The position numbers were made by a program, and so were the translations under genes. The notes under the pieces are model-generated. The model worked only from the letters and a program-made list of their open reading frames with translations. It did not search any database and was not told the DNA's origin. 64,000 nucleotides of DNA from assembly GCF_002102475.1 (NCBI RefSeq), contig NZ_MSQD01000013.1, forward strand, positions 25,656 through 89,655. The letters run 5' to 3'. This DNA comes from Thermoanaerobacterium sp. PSU-2 (GTDB lineage Bacteria; Bacillota; Thermoanaerobacteria; Thermoanaerobacterales; Thermoanaerobacteraceae). Below are positions 45,086-54,435 of this stretch, piece after piece; position 1 is the first letter of the stretch; every line of letters starts with the position of its first letter.

Positions 45086-45114
45086 AATTAATGCCCCCTA
45101 AAAGTTTACTATTT

Positions 45115-46092
45115 TTAAGCAGATTCTCTTTCAATCAATGTAATAGGCAGAATATTTTCTATGCTTACTTCCTTGCCATCAATTTGATCCAAAATTATCT
45201 CAATGGTTCTTTTGGCCATTTCTTCTATAGGCTGTCTTATGGTAGTCAACGGTGGGACAATCGTCTTTGCAATGCTGATATCATCATAACCCACAATCTT
45301 TAAGTCCTTTGGGACTTCTTTGCCTATTTCTCTAGCTGCATTTATAATTGTGGCTGCAATCAAGTCGCTGCTGGCAAATACACCATCAATATCAGGATGA
45401 TCTGTAAAAAGCTTAATAATCAATTTTTTATACTCGTCGGTATCAAATACGTTTAATTTTGTCTCAACTACGACATTTTCAATGTTATTCTCTTTTACGA
45501 CATCCATAAAAGCTTTATAGCGATTATTAGCAGGTGTATTTAAAATTAACGGGCCACTGATATGAGCAATTTTTTTGCACCCTTTTTTTATCAATAACTT
45601 TGTTGCTAAAACTCCACCATTGTAGTTATCAGATGCAACATATGGTATTTTCTCAGAGAAGTACCTATCAATAGCAACAATGGGCAAGTTTACATTAAGG
45701 TATTGTTCAGTTTTCAATGTATGACTTCCTATTATAATACCATCAACTTGATGTCTTTTAAGCATATCTATATAGCCTTTCTCTTTCTCTACATCTTGTA
45801 AGGAATTACAAAGCAATATTTTATAATCATTTTGATATGCATAATATTCAATATAGTTTGTAAGTTCTGCAAAAAAAGGGTGTGAAACGCTGGGAATCAA
45901 AAGCCCTATTAAATAAGATTTTCTTCTATAAAGTGAGCGAGCTAATTCATTGGGCTGATAATTTAGCTCTTTCATTGCTTCATATACTTTTTTTCTCGTC
46001 TTTTCGCTTATATACCCTCTATTATTCAGCACTCTCGAAACTGTCGTAACAGTCACACCAGCTTTTTCTGCAACATCTTTTATTGTAGCCAT
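45115..46092 (-). CDS. LacI-family regulator, probably of the sucrose locus
   Basis: This 325-residue regulator has an N-terminal LacI helix-turn-helix (ATIKDVAEKAGVTVTTVSRVLNN, 1-25), the hinge NYQPNELARSLYRRKS, and a periplasmic-binding-protein-like effector domain (about 60-325) with GYDDISIAKTIVPPLTTIRQP near the end. ATG 46092 is chosen over a GTG at 46101 because of the GAGGGTGG site. It follows the sucrose-phosphorylase gene with its own promoter and a terminator in between. Control of the sucrose operon is inferred from position and from a CG-centred palindrome at 54430. Confidence 0.9.
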   Translation of the reverse strand: MATIKDVAEKAGVTVTTVSRVLNNRGYISEKTRKKVYEAMKELNYQPNELARSLYRRKSYLIGLLIPSVSHPFFAELTNYIEYYAYQNDYKILLCNSLQDVEKEKGYIDMLKRHQVDGIIIGSHTLKTEQYLNVNLPIVAIDRYFSEKIPYVASDNYNGGVLATKLLIKKGCKKIAHISGPLILNTPANNRYKAFMDVVKENNIENVVVETKLNVFDTDEYKKLIIKLFTDHPDIDGVFASSDLIAATIINAAREIGKEVPKDLKIVGYDDISIAKTIVPPLTTIRQPIEEMAKRTIEIILDQIDGKEVSIENILPITLIERESA

Positions 46093-46145
46093 CACATCCA
46101 CCCTCTACTTATAAAACCATCTTTTGTTTAATATAAACCTACTAT

Positions 46146-46174
46146 ATTATATTACTTTTAAAAAAGCTTGTCTA
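46146..46174 (-). promoter_or_regulatory. Predicted sigma-A promoter of the LacI-type gene
   Basis: Minus strand: TAGACA (46169-46174), 17 bases, TATAAT (46146-46151), 53 bases before ATG 46092. Confidence 0.65.
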
Positions 46175-46212
46175 TAAATGGCATCAAAATACATTTTCTG
46201 CAATAACAATCA

Positions 46213-46250
46213 AAAAGCAAGTCCACATCATCGTTTGTAGACTTGCTTTT
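46213..46250 (-). terminator. Terminator of the sucrose operon
   Basis: AAAAGCAAGTC (46213-46223) pairs with GACTTGCTTTT (46240-46250), an 11-bp stem, followed on the minus strand by TTTTTG overlap. It lies 12 bases after the sucrose-phosphorylase stop. Confidence 0.85.
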
Positions 46251-46262
46251 ACTAAACTATTC

Positions 46263-47729
46263 TTACACTACATATTCTACTTCTCTTCCATTTTCATCTA
46301 TATAGTTAATGACCGTCTTATATGTCTTTAAATCTATAAACAAACTACAACGTTTATCATCTTTTTCCCAAGTAAGCCTGATTTCATCATCTTTACAGTC
46401 TTCTACTAAAAATTCTCCATTAAAAGCTTCATATCTATTTCTAAATCTGATCAACTTTAGTAATCTTTGAACGACATCTTCCTTAACTGATTCCTCTATT
46501 TCATTTAAACTATAGTTGTGTCTATTTATTTCTCGCCCTTCTTTTGTCCTTTTTACTGCTTCAAAGTCATTTACTCCGGCTAAAAGACCTACGTAATAGA
46601 TTTGTGGTATGCCTGGTGTAAAGAATTGAATAGCCCTAGCGGCCAAATATGCATCATCATCACAATTTAATGCTGAATAATACGTACAATTAATTTGATG
46701 TACATCAAAACCGTCTTCTGATTTATATTTATCTCCATATATAAGGCTTAGATTAGCACCTCTTAGCACACATATATCGACCACTTTTTTGGCCTTCTTC
46801 GTATCAATAAGTCCATCCAAATCAGGCTTTACAGGAATCCCGTCATGGCAATCCAACATTGTAAATTGATTCATGGGACGGTTTTTTAGATAATCATACA
46901 ACATTTCGTTTGATTTATTTATTAAAGTATAAAGAACAGTAAATGGCAAAATAAAATCATAAATCCAAAAGTCACGTTCTGCTAATTTGTATTGTATTTC
47001 AAATTGCGAATGTACCTCCAAAAGCAGTTCTATTCCATAAGATGCTGCTTGTCCTTTTATCCAGTTTAAAAATTCATATATCTCCGGTTCGACAAAAAAG
47101 CAACTAGTTCCAATTTTTTTTATCACGTATCCTACCGCATCGAGCCGAACTATATTAACACCAAAATTGCTAAACGTCTTAAAAACTCCTAATAAAAATT
47201 CTTTAGCTAAATGTGAGTTGACATCCAGATCAATTTGCTCTGATGGATCTGTCTTGCCAAAAGTCGTCCAAACTTTTTCTTCTTCTCCTGTTTCTTCTAT
47301 TTTAAATGTAGAATATGGCAAAGTCCTTCGCAAAAACATTTTTTCTATATCAGTTTTGACAGGTTTGCCATCCTTCCAAAGTTTATCTAATGTAATAAAC
47401 ATATCAGCGTATTCTGATTTTCTACCTTTTTTTAAAAAATCCTGAAAATAAATAGATCTTCTGGATACATGATTTACCATCAAATCCAAGAGAATATCAA
47501 AATTTTCAGACATTTTCTTGATGTCGTGCCATGTTCCAAATTTAGGTTCTATCTCTCTGTATGTTATAGGTGCAAACCCTCTATCACCGGATGATGGGAA
47601 AGGAGGTAAAATGTGAATACCTCCAAATACATCATAAAAATATTTTCCCAATACATCATTTAAAGTTTTTAGATCACCGCCCAATGAGTCTGGATAAGTT
47701 ATTAATTGTACTTTATTATTAAGCGCCAT
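46263..47729 (-). CDS. Sucrose phosphorylase / sucrose 6'-phosphate phosphorylase (GH13_18)
   Basis: This 488-residue GH13 enzyme uses phosphate to split sucrose or sucrose 6'-phosphate into glucose-1-P and fructose or fructose-6-P. Catalytic residues read D197 (IVRLDAVG), E238 (LLLEVHSQ) and D296 (LDCHDGIP). ILPPFPSSGDRGFAPITYREI is the subfamily start. I recall that the highly similar enzyme of T. thermosaccharolyticum was characterised as a sucrose 6'-phosphate phosphorylase; the same preference may hold here. The gene overlaps the upstream PfkB gene by 11 bases and is last in the operon. Confidence 0.93.
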   Translation of the reverse strand: MALNNKVQLITYPDSLGGDLKTLNDVLGKYFYDVFGGIHILPPFPSSGDRGFAPITYREIEPKFGTWHDIKKMSENFDILLDLMVNHVSRRSIYFQDFLKKGRKSEYADMFITLDKLWKDGKPVKTDIEKMFLRRTLPYSTFKIEETGEEEKVWTTFGKTDPSEQIDLDVNSHLAKEFLLGVFKTFSNFGVNIVRLDAVGYVIKKIGTSCFFVEPEIYEFLNWIKGQAASYGIELLLEVHSQFEIQYKLAERDFWIYDFILPFTVLYTLINKSNEMLYDYLKNRPMNQFTMLDCHDGIPVKPDLDGLIDTKKAKKVVDICVLRGANLSLIYGDKYKSEDGFDVHQINCTYYSALNCDDDAYLAARAIQFFTPGIPQIYYVGLLAGVNDFEAVKRTKEGREINRHNYSLNEIEESVKEDVVQRLLKLIRFRNRYEAFNGEFLVEDCKDDEIRLTWEKDDKRCSLFIDLKTYKTVINYIDENGREVEYVV

Positions 47730-48705
47730 TTAATATCACCTCAGCTTTTTTTAAATCGTACATAGACTTTATTGTATCAATGTCTGGCAAATCAACTATT
47801 GCTCCTACATACCTTAGTTTATATGCGCTGACTGCAAATCCTAATTCCAATGATTTTTTTAAAGTATATCCTTTTATCAAACCACCATAGAAGCCTGACC
47901 AAAATGCGTCACCTGCACCAGTAGTATCCACGACTTCATCTGCTAATGTATTAAATCTAATTGTTTCTTTTCCATTTGAAACTATTGCCCCATCTTTCCC
48001 TAAAGTAAGAATTACTAATTTGGCACCAAGATCTAAAAATTTCTTAAGCTGATTTTCTGGTGTGTCTTTACCAAAAATCCTTTCTGCGTCATCTTCAGAT
48101 GGCTTTATTATATCAACTTTTGATATTAAAGATTTTATATATTCTCTTCCATCATGGCCTCTTTCCCAGATCATAGAATGATAATTAGGATCATAACACA
48201 CTAAAACATCATGTCTTTTGCACTCATCAATCAAAATTTCTACTGTACTCCTTGACGGATTTCTCGATATAGGCCAACTAGAAAAATGAACTATTTTTGT
48301 GTTCACAATTAAGTATTTTAGCTCATCTGAATATTCAATATGATAATCTGCATCTCTGTAAAATATCGGTGTAGGGCTGCTTTTGCTTTTTGTAACCAGA
48401 ACCATGCTTGTGGAATAGTCAACTTGTCTTACATATTTAATTTCAATATGGTGCTCTTGCAATTTTTTTAATAAAAACTTTCCAAGTCCGTCATTGCCAA
48501 CCGATGAAACAATAATAGAATTTATACCTAACATTTTTGAATTTATAGCAATATTTGCAGGTGATCCTCCAAAATATTTTTTATAAGTATCACACTCAAA
48601 ATCATCACCATAATCTGTAGAAATCATATCTACCAACATTTCTCCAACCGTCAATACATCATACTTTTTATCGTCAAACACAATCTTGTCATTAAAATTA
48701 AACAT
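47719..48705 (-). CDS. PfkB-family sugar kinase, second kinase of the sucrose operon
   Basis: This 328-residue PfkB kinase begins DVLTVGEMLVDMIS, has the sugar-binding KKYFGGSPANIAINSKMLG (about 43-61), CYDPNYHSMIW, and the active-site DTTGAGDAFWSGF (about 267-279). The extra loop FYRDADYHIEYSDE and the overall look resemble fructokinase and 5-dehydro-2-deoxygluconokinase types. In this operon it probably phosphorylates fructose or a related sugar. Its difference from the neighbouring fructokinase suggests another position or substrate. GGAGG precedes ATG 48705. Confidence 0.87.
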   Translation of the reverse strand: MFNFNDKIVFDDKKYDVLTVGEMLVDMISTDYGDDFECDTYKKYFGGSPANIAINSKMLGINSIIVSSVGNDGLGKFLLKKLQEHHIEIKYVRQVDYSTSMVLVTKSKSSPTPIFYRDADYHIEYSDELKYLIVNTKIVHFSSWPISRNPSRSTVEILIDECKRHDVLVCYDPNYHSMIWERGHDGREYIKSLISKVDIIKPSEDDAERIFGKDTPENQLKKFLDLGAKLVILTLGKDGAIVSNGKETIRFNTLADEVVDTTGAGDAFWSGFYGGLIKGYTLKKSLELGFAVSAYKLRYVGAIVDLPDIDTIKSMYDLKKAEVILNGA

Positions 48706-48734
48706 GATTATCCTCCATCATTTAGTTTTATAAA

Positions 48735-49685
48735 TTAAGATAACAATTTTTTTACTTCTCCCATAGAAGGCATAGCAGGAATAGCTCCTTTTTTTGTAGT
48801 ACACAACCCGCCAACTGCATTCGAAAACCTGATTATTTCTTCTATATCGCTATGGTCAATTTTTTCTATTGAACATCCGATTTTCGATATGTTATAAAGA
48901 ATTCCTCCCAAAAAGGCATCGCCTGCTCCTGTAGTGTCAACTACATCTACAAAAAATGCAGGTATTCGTCCTGAACCTGATGAATGTTTATAATAACATC
49001 CATCCTTTCCTAATGTCACCAATACAAGCTTTATTCCCATGTCGTACAACTTGCTGCTGGCCACTTGAACATCTGATTCACCAGTCAAAAAATACAATTC
49101 TTCCAATGACAACTTTGCTATATCTACATATTTAAGTGGAGAAAATAACACTTCTTTTGCTAATATTTCATCTTTCCATAGCGTCGGTCTCCAATTCGGA
49201 TCATAAGATATTATCTTTCCAGTTTGTTTGGCATACATTAAAGCAGTTAAAGTTGCTGTCTTTGAAGGTTCATCTGTTAATGATAATGAGCCAAAATGAA
49301 ATATTTTACTTTCATCTATTAATGTTCTATCAATATCTTCAATGCTAAGCATCACATCAGCACCAGGATTCCTGTAAAACGTAAAGCTCCTATCACCTAA
49401 TTCATCCAGATGAACAAATGCCAATGTTGTATTTGCTTTAACAGTGTTTTTTAAACCTCTTGTTTCAATCATATTTTTATCAAGGACACGTTTTAAAAAA
49501 TGCCCAAATTGATCATCACCAACCATCCCGATAAAAGCACATTTGCCACCTAATTTCGTCACTGCAGTTAAAACATTAGCAGGCGCTCCACCAGGATTCA
49601 TTTCAAACAATGTATTTCCATTTTCTGATTTTCCAGCAGGCGTAAAATCAATCAGCATCTCTCCTAATGCCACTACATCATACAC
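48735..49685 (-). CDS. scrK: Fructokinase, PfkB family
   Basis: This 317-residue protein is a typical PfkB fructokinase: YDVVALGEMLIDFTPAG at the start, FEMNPGGAPANVLTAVTKLG, then GMVGDDQFGHFL, SYDPNWRPTLW and the catalytic VDTTGAGDAFLGG. The frame is open to 49760, but a GTG at 49685 with GAGGTGG five bases upstream matches the family start and leaves a 61-base gap to the GH32 gene. It should make fructose-6-P from fructose set free by GH32 or by the phosphorylase. Confidence 0.9.
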   Translation of the reverse strand: MYDVVALGEMLIDFTPAGKSENGNTLFEMNPGGAPANVLTAVTKLGGKCAFIGMVGDDQFGHFLKRVLDKNMIETRGLKNTVKANTTLAFVHLDELGDRSFTFYRNPGADVMLSIEDIDRTLIDESKIFHFGSLSLTDEPSKTATLTALMYAKQTGKIISYDPNWRPTLWKDEILAKEVLFSPLKYVDIAKLSLEELYFLTGESDVQVASSKLYDMGIKLVLVTLGKDGCYYKHSSGSGRIPAFFVDVVDTTGAGDAFLGGILYNISKIGCSIEKIDHSDIEEIIRFSNAVGGLCTTKKGAIPAMPSMGEVKKLLS

Positions 49686-49746
49686 ACAAACCACCTCGAA
49701 TAGTTTAATACTTCTAATAAGCTTACAAAATTTATATGCACTTATT

Positions 49747-51210
49747 CTATTCCAAACCAATATCCCATTTCATGAAATTCACAACTTTGCAGAGTCCATC
49801 AGAAAACAATGAAATATTTACAGATTGACTGTCTGGGTAAACTCTCCCAGTCATTACTTTTTTCCCACCATTTATAAAAACTTCAACAGACGATACATCC
49901 ACAAAAATATTAAGCCTTAATCTACCATTTATTAATTCAACTTCTGCCTTTCTCTTTCCTTTAGGACCAATGCCTGAACTGTCTCGATTAAATGTAAATA
50001 ATCTTTCACGGCAATTATATGACAAAACAGTCTCTTCGCACTCTCCCTTAAATACCTTAACTCCAAATTCATATGCATCTTGTGGTTCAAATTCAACATC
50101 AATCTCATAACATATTCCATTCGTTTCAAGATTAACTTCACCATTTAATTCTATGCCTTGCAATCTGTATTCATTTTTCCTGTACTTAACTATCTCTGAT
50201 ATTGGCTTAAAGTATATCTCTCCACCTATTTTTATAACCTCTCTAGGAAGCGTCATAGCACCAGCCCAATTATGGCCCAGACGATTTGTAACCAAATCTG
50301 TTTCCCACATGTTCATCCACGCTATCATTATAGTCCTACCATTTTTATCTACAGAAACCTGTGGTGCATAAAAATCAAATCCATAATCTACCAAATAATA
50401 ATCTGTATATGCGAATTTCCCTTCATCTATATTTAACTCACCAATAAAATAGATAGAAGAATGAGTATTTCTAAAATAAATTCCATTAGATCTCATGTAC
50501 TGTGCTGATACAAACAAAATATCTCTGTCATCAAACCTGACTATGTCAGGACATTCCCAATTAATGCCTGTATTTTCATTACCCTTTAAAAGAATATTTA
50601 CAAATTCCCATTTTACTAAATCTATTGACTTATACATGAGAACCTGCCCAATTCCATGTTCATCATTAGAGCCAATTAAAAGATAATAGGTATCATCTAT
50701 TTTAAAAATTTTTGGATCTCTAAAATCTTTCTTGCTGGCTTTATCTGGAATCTGTGCTACATCTATTATCGGATTTCTTTCATACTTTTCAAAGGTAATG
50801 CCATCTACTGATATAGCCATATTCTGCACCTGTTTGTAATCATTGTTTTTTTCCTTCTTAGTGTATATATGCCCTGTATAAAAAATGTATAATTTCCCAT
50901 CTTTTTCGATAGCGCTTCCAGAAAAACATCCATCTCTGTCATAGTCTTTGTCAGGTACTAAAGCTACAGGTAAATAAGTCCATTTAATCAAATCTTTGCT
51001 CACAGCGTGACCCCAATGCATTGGTCCCCAAGCAGCATCATATGGGTAGTGTTGATAAAATAAATGGTAATCATCTTTAAACTGAACAAATCCGTTTGGA
51101 TCATTTATCCACCCATATTCACCCATTATGTGGTATTTCAATCTGTATCTTTGATTTAATTTCTTCTTATTGTGTTTTATAAATTTATTTGCATTGCTAA
51201 TTTTGCTCAT
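49747..51210 (-). CDS. GH32 sucrose/sucrose-6-phosphate hydrolase, cytoplasmic
   Basis: This 487-residue family 32 enzyme has a five-blade propeller with the nucleophile D37 in GWINDPNGF, D165 in DFRDPKIF (transition-state stabiliser) and E219 in WECPDIV (acid/base). A C-terminal beta-sandwich (about 340-487) follows. No signal peptide, so it acts on imported sucrose or fructo-oligosaccharides. It shares its operon with a phosphorylase, giving two routes for the same sugar. GAGGATGG precedes ATG 51210. Confidence 0.94.
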   Translation of the reverse strand: MSKISNANKFIKHNKKKLNQRYRLKYHIMGEYGWINDPNGFVQFKDDYHLFYQHYPYDAAWGPMHWGHAVSKDLIKWTYLPVALVPDKDYDRDGCFSGSAIEKDGKLYIFYTGHIYTKKEKNNDYKQVQNMAISVDGITFEKYERNPIIDVAQIPDKASKKDFRDPKIFKIDDTYYLLIGSNDEHGIGQVLMYKSIDLVKWEFVNILLKGNENTGINWECPDIVRFDDRDILFVSAQYMRSNGIYFRNTHSSIYFIGELNIDEGKFAYTDYYLVDYGFDFYAPQVSVDKNGRTIMIAWMNMWETDLVTNRLGHNWAGAMTLPREVIKIGGEIYFKPISEIVKYRKNEYRLQGIELNGEVNLETNGICYEIDVEFEPQDAYEFGVKVFKGECEETVLSYNCRERLFTFNRDSSGIGPKGKRKAEVELINGRLRLNIFVDVSSVEVFINGGKKVMTGRVYPDSQSVNISLFSDGLCKVVNFMKWDIGLE

Positions 51211-51225
51211 TTAATCCATCCTCTT

Positions 51226-52053
51226 TTATTTAATTGAACCTTGCAAAACACCTTTTATAATCTGTTTTTGCATTATCAGATAGACAATTATTACAGGAAT
51301 AGTAGCGATCATTAATGCTGCCATTGCAGGACCATATTCAATTGTGTATGTCCCATAAAAGTAGAAAACAGACAATGGCAATGTTCTCTGGTCAGGTGAT
51401 ATTAAAACTAAATACGGTAGTAAAAAATCATTCCAAATCCATAAAATATCTAATATGGCAATAGTTACTGTCGTCGGTTTTAGAAGTGGAAAGACAATTT
51501 TAAAAAATGTCTGAAGTTGGCTACACCCATCGATCGTCGCTGCTTCTTCTAACTCTACAGGTATGCTTTTTATAAAGCCATGGTACATGAAAACAGCTAA
51601 TGATGCACCAAAACCAATATACATATAGATTAAAGACCATTTATTGTCCATCATCCCTACCGAACCATATATTTTTACAAGTGGTATCATGATACCTTGA
51701 AATGGTATAATCATAGATGCAACCATAAAGAAAAACATAAATTGATTGAACTTCCACTTTCTTCTCACGAATATATAAGCTGTCATTGATGACAACAGTG
51801 TTATCAATAAAACGCTAAACACTGTAATGATTAGAGAATTTGCGAATGCATGCAGATAATCCATCTTTGTATATGCATCAATATAGTTGCTCAAATTTAG
51901 CTTATTTGGCATCATCATAGGATTTAATAATATGTCTTTTCTTTCTTTAAATGAATTAATTAATACAATAAAAAATGGAAATATATACAATACAAATACT
52001 ATGCTTAAAAATATCAGTTTTATGCCATTTAATATATATTCTTTTCTTTTCAT
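51226..52053 (-). CDS. Sugar ABC transporter permease, MalG type (sucrose operon)
   Basis: This 275-residue CUT1 permease has six hydrophobic segments, the EAA loop ELEEAATIDGCSQLQTFFKIVFPLLKP and the MalG tail KGVLQGSIK. Its ATG overlaps the upstream stop (TGATG). It forms the pore with the MalF-type partner. Confidence 0.94.
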   Translation of the reverse strand: MKRKEYILNGIKLIFLSIVFVLYIFPFFIVLINSFKERKDILLNPMMMPNKLNLSNYIDAYTKMDYLHAFANSLIITVFSVLLITLLSSMTAYIFVRRKWKFNQFMFFFMVASMIIPFQGIMIPLVKIYGSVGMMDNKWSLIYMYIGFGASLAVFMYHGFIKSIPVELEEAATIDGCSQLQTFFKIVFPLLKPTTVTIAILDILWIWNDFLLPYLVLISPDQRTLPLSVFYFYGTYTIEYGPAMAALMIATIPVIIVYLIMQKQIIKGVLQGSIK

Positions 52054-52937
52054 CAGCTTTCCACCTCCATCTTCTTGCTAAAATACACTTGCAATAATGT
52101 AACAATTGCAACTACAGCAAATAGGAAAAACGCTTCCGCCTGCCCAATGCCATACTGCTGACTTAAAAAGGCAGTATTATAAACATGCATTGAAATCAAC
52201 TCTGTACTCTTATACGGCCCACCGTTTGTTAAAGACAAGTTTATATCATATACCATAAAACCTCTCTGTAATGTTAGAAAAACACTTATCGTAAATGACG
52301 GTACCATCAATGGAAGAATTATATTTTTAAGTCTGTGATATGAGTTTGCACCATCGATACTTGCGGCTTCTAAGAGATCTCTGGGAATATTCATAAATCC
52401 TGAAATATATATAACCATCATGTATCCAGAATATTGCCATACAGTTACAATGACCAATGCCCAAAAGGCCTTATTTGGATCAGTAAGCCAAGATGCACTA
52501 AATATAGGCAAATTAAAGTGTTGACCAATGTAGGCAAGGATATTTGAAAATACAAACTGCCAAATAAAGCCAAGCAATATCCCACCAATTAAATTTGGAG
52601 TAAAAAATCCTGCTCTAAAAAAGTTTTGTCCTTTTATACCACTAGTCAGCAAATATGCTAAAAAGAAAGCAATAGCGTTAATTAGTATTACAGAAAAAAA
52701 TACATACTTTAAAGTAAGCAAAAAAGATGTCCAAAATACTTTGTCTTTAAACACTTGTAAATAGTTTTGAAATCCGATAAATGAATGTGTAGCTGAAATA
52801 CCGTTCCAGTCAGTAAAAGTAAGGTATATTCCATATATAAAAGGCAATATTACTACTGTAAAAAAAGCAATAGTCACAGGACCGGCAAATATAAAGTACG
52901 TCTTCAGTTTGCTTAAAAAACTTTTCTCCATATCCAT
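52053..52937 (-). CDS. Sugar ABC transporter permease, MalF type (sucrose operon)
   Basis: This 294-residue CUT1 permease begins MDMEKSFLSKLKTYFIFAGPVTIAFF, has SLTNGGPYKSTELISMHVY near the end and the EAA loop DLLEAASIDGANSYHRLKNIILPLMVP. The frame is open to 53012, but TGGAGG before ATG 52937 and the hairpin that lies in the longer frame fix the start at 52937. Confidence 0.93.
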   Translation of the reverse strand: MDMEKSFLSKLKTYFIFAGPVTIAFFTVVILPFIYGIYLTFTDWNGISATHSFIGFQNYLQVFKDKVFWTSFLLTLKYVFFSVILINAIAFFLAYLLTSGIKGQNFFRAGFFTPNLIGGILLGFIWQFVFSNILAYIGQHFNLPIFSASWLTDPNKAFWALVIVTVWQYSGYMMVIYISGFMNIPRDLLEAASIDGANSYHRLKNIILPLMVPSFTISVFLTLQRGFMVYDINLSLTNGGPYKSTELISMHVYNTAFLSQQYGIGQAEAFFLFAVVAIVTLLQVYFSKKMEVES

Positions 52938-52973
52938 ATTAAATCCTCCATAATATTGAATAACAGAATAGCA

Positions 52974-53009
52974 CTGAATAACGGATAGAAAATTCCATCC
53001 GTTATTCAG
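52974..53009 (-). other. Intercistronic hairpin between binding-protein and permease genes
   Basis: CTGAATAACGGAT (52974-52986) and ATCCGTTATTCAG (52997-53009) form a perfect 13-bp stem with a 10-base loop, 10 bases after the binding-protein stop. No U-run follows on the minus strand. TTATTCA is repeated again further downstream. Confidence 0.85.
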
Positions 53010-53018
53010 CAAAATTAT

Positions 53019-54347
53019 TTATTGTACACTTTTCCAGTAGCTTTCGATATCATTGATTAAGCCTTTTCTATCTGTAACTCCAGATAAATATTTTTGCATT
53101 GATGCACCTAATTTCGACCAATGATCAGACGGCAATGTTGTCATAAATTCTAACGTATTTCCTTCACTTATATATTGCTCAATTGATTTTGCTAATGGAT
53201 CATTTGGAACAAGTTTAATATTCTTAAAGGCTGGAATTACGCTACATTGATTTACGAGTGCGTCTTGTCCTGATTGGCTGTATACTAACCAATTCAAGAA
53301 CTTTTTCGCTGCATCCTGTTGCGCTTGATTGTTTTGTGTTTTGTCTATTCCTACAAATTTAGTAACACCTACCGGTATTCCAGAATTGCCATAATCGTTT
53401 GGATCATTGCTTATTGGCACAGGTACAAATCCATATTGACCATTTGCTGTATCAAAAGTCTTTATCTGAGGCCATGCCCAGTTGCCCATAAACCAAAAGC
53501 CAACTTGTCCTTGCCCAATAACTTGGGGACCTTTATCGTATGTTGGAGCCATAGGATTACTTTTGTCCAAATTGTACTTTTTCATCATGTCAAACGTATC
53601 CATTAAACCGTTAAATACTTTATTATTTGCTAAATCAACTTTACCTGCTTTTAAATCAGATATAAATTTATCTACTTGAGCAGGATCTTTTGATTGATCG
53701 GCATAAGCAATAGGTAAAAAGTGTCCTGCTAACGACCAATCCATTGGAGAAATCTCCAAAGCTTTCACACCAGTCGTTTCAACTTTTTTAAAGGCATTTT
53801 CTAAGTCATTTCTTGTTTTTATTGTTTTCGGATCAAAATTACCTCCGAAAGCCTTATCTAAAACTGCTTTATTGTATATAAAACCATACCCTTCTATTGC
53901 AAAAGGAAAAGCCATAACTTTACCATCTATAGTCGCAACATTTAATGCACCTGATACTGCATCAGATACCCACTTTTCATTGCTTAAATCTAAAAACTTA
54001 TCTTTAAATTTCGCAACATCACCCGGATCAAGCATAGCCAAAGTAGGAGCATTACCAGCAGCGTACATGGAAGTAACTTTTTCAAAAGGAGATTGTCCTG
54101 CAGGTACTGGAATTACATCTACTGTAATATTTGGATTTTCTTTTGTAAATTGCTTAGCCGCAGCTTCTAACTGTGATTCTATTTCACCTTTTGAATTTAA
54201 AAATGTAATCTTAACGGTTTCAGAACTCTTAGATGATGATGTATTACTTTTAGCTGATGTGTTGTTGTTCGTCGTACCACAACCTGCAACAAGCGAAAGT
54301 ATCAAAGCTGATGATACGACCATTGATAATAGTTTTCTTCTCTTCAT
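53019..54347 (-). CDS. Sugar-binding lipoprotein of an ABC importer (sucrose operon)
   Basis: This 442-residue family 1 binding protein has the lipoprotein signal MKRRKLLSMVVSSALILSL ending in lipobox LVAGC (Cys near 23), a Thr/Ser/Asn linker and the mature start VKITFLNSKGEIESQLEAAAKQF. Neighbouring GH32 and phosphorylase genes point to sucrose or short fructo-oligosaccharides as ligand. It is first in the operon, 60 bases after a consensus promoter. Confidence 0.93.
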   Translation of the reverse strand: MKRRKLLSMVVSSALILSLVAGCGTTNNNTSAKSNTSSSKSSETVKITFLNSKGEIESQLEAAAKQFTKENPNITVDVIPVPAGQSPFEKVTSMYAAGNAPTLAMLDPGDVAKFKDKFLDLSNEKWVSDAVSGALNVATIDGKVMAFPFAIEGYGFIYNKAVLDKAFGGNFDPKTIKTRNDLENAFKKVETTGVKALEISPMDWSLAGHFLPIAYADQSKDPAQVDKFISDLKAGKVDLANNKVFNGLMDTFDMMKKYNLDKSNPMAPTYDKGPQVIGQGQVGFWFMGNWAWPQIKTFDTANGQYGFVPVPISNDPNDYGNSGIPVGVTKFVGIDKTQNNQAQQDAAKKFLNWLVYSQSGQDALVNQCSVIPAFKNIKLVPNDPLAKSIEQYISEGNTLEFMTTLPSDHWSKLGASMQKYLSGVTDRKGLINDIESYWKSVQ

Positions 54348-54373
54348 GATGATCTCCTCTCCATAATTATTTT

Positions 54374-54393
54374 AAAGCTTTTTGTAAAGCTTT
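54374..54393 (-). other. Small hairpin in the leader of the sucrose operon
   Basis: AAAGCTTT occurs twice (54374-54381 and 54386-54393), each copy self-complementary, with a 4-base gap, so the leader RNA can fold as an 8-bp stem. No ribosome site is included. Its meaning is unknown. Confidence 0.4.
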
Positions 54394-54406
54394 TTATTAT
54401 GGTTTT

Positions 54407-54435
54407 ATTATATCACGCATTTGTAAATATGTCAA
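54407..54435 (-). promoter_or_regulatory. Consensus sigma-A promoter of the sucrose operon
   Basis: Minus strand: TTGACA (54430-54435), 17 bases, TATAAT (54407-54412): a perfect consensus match with ideal spacing, 60 bases before the binding-protein gene. Confidence 0.88.
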
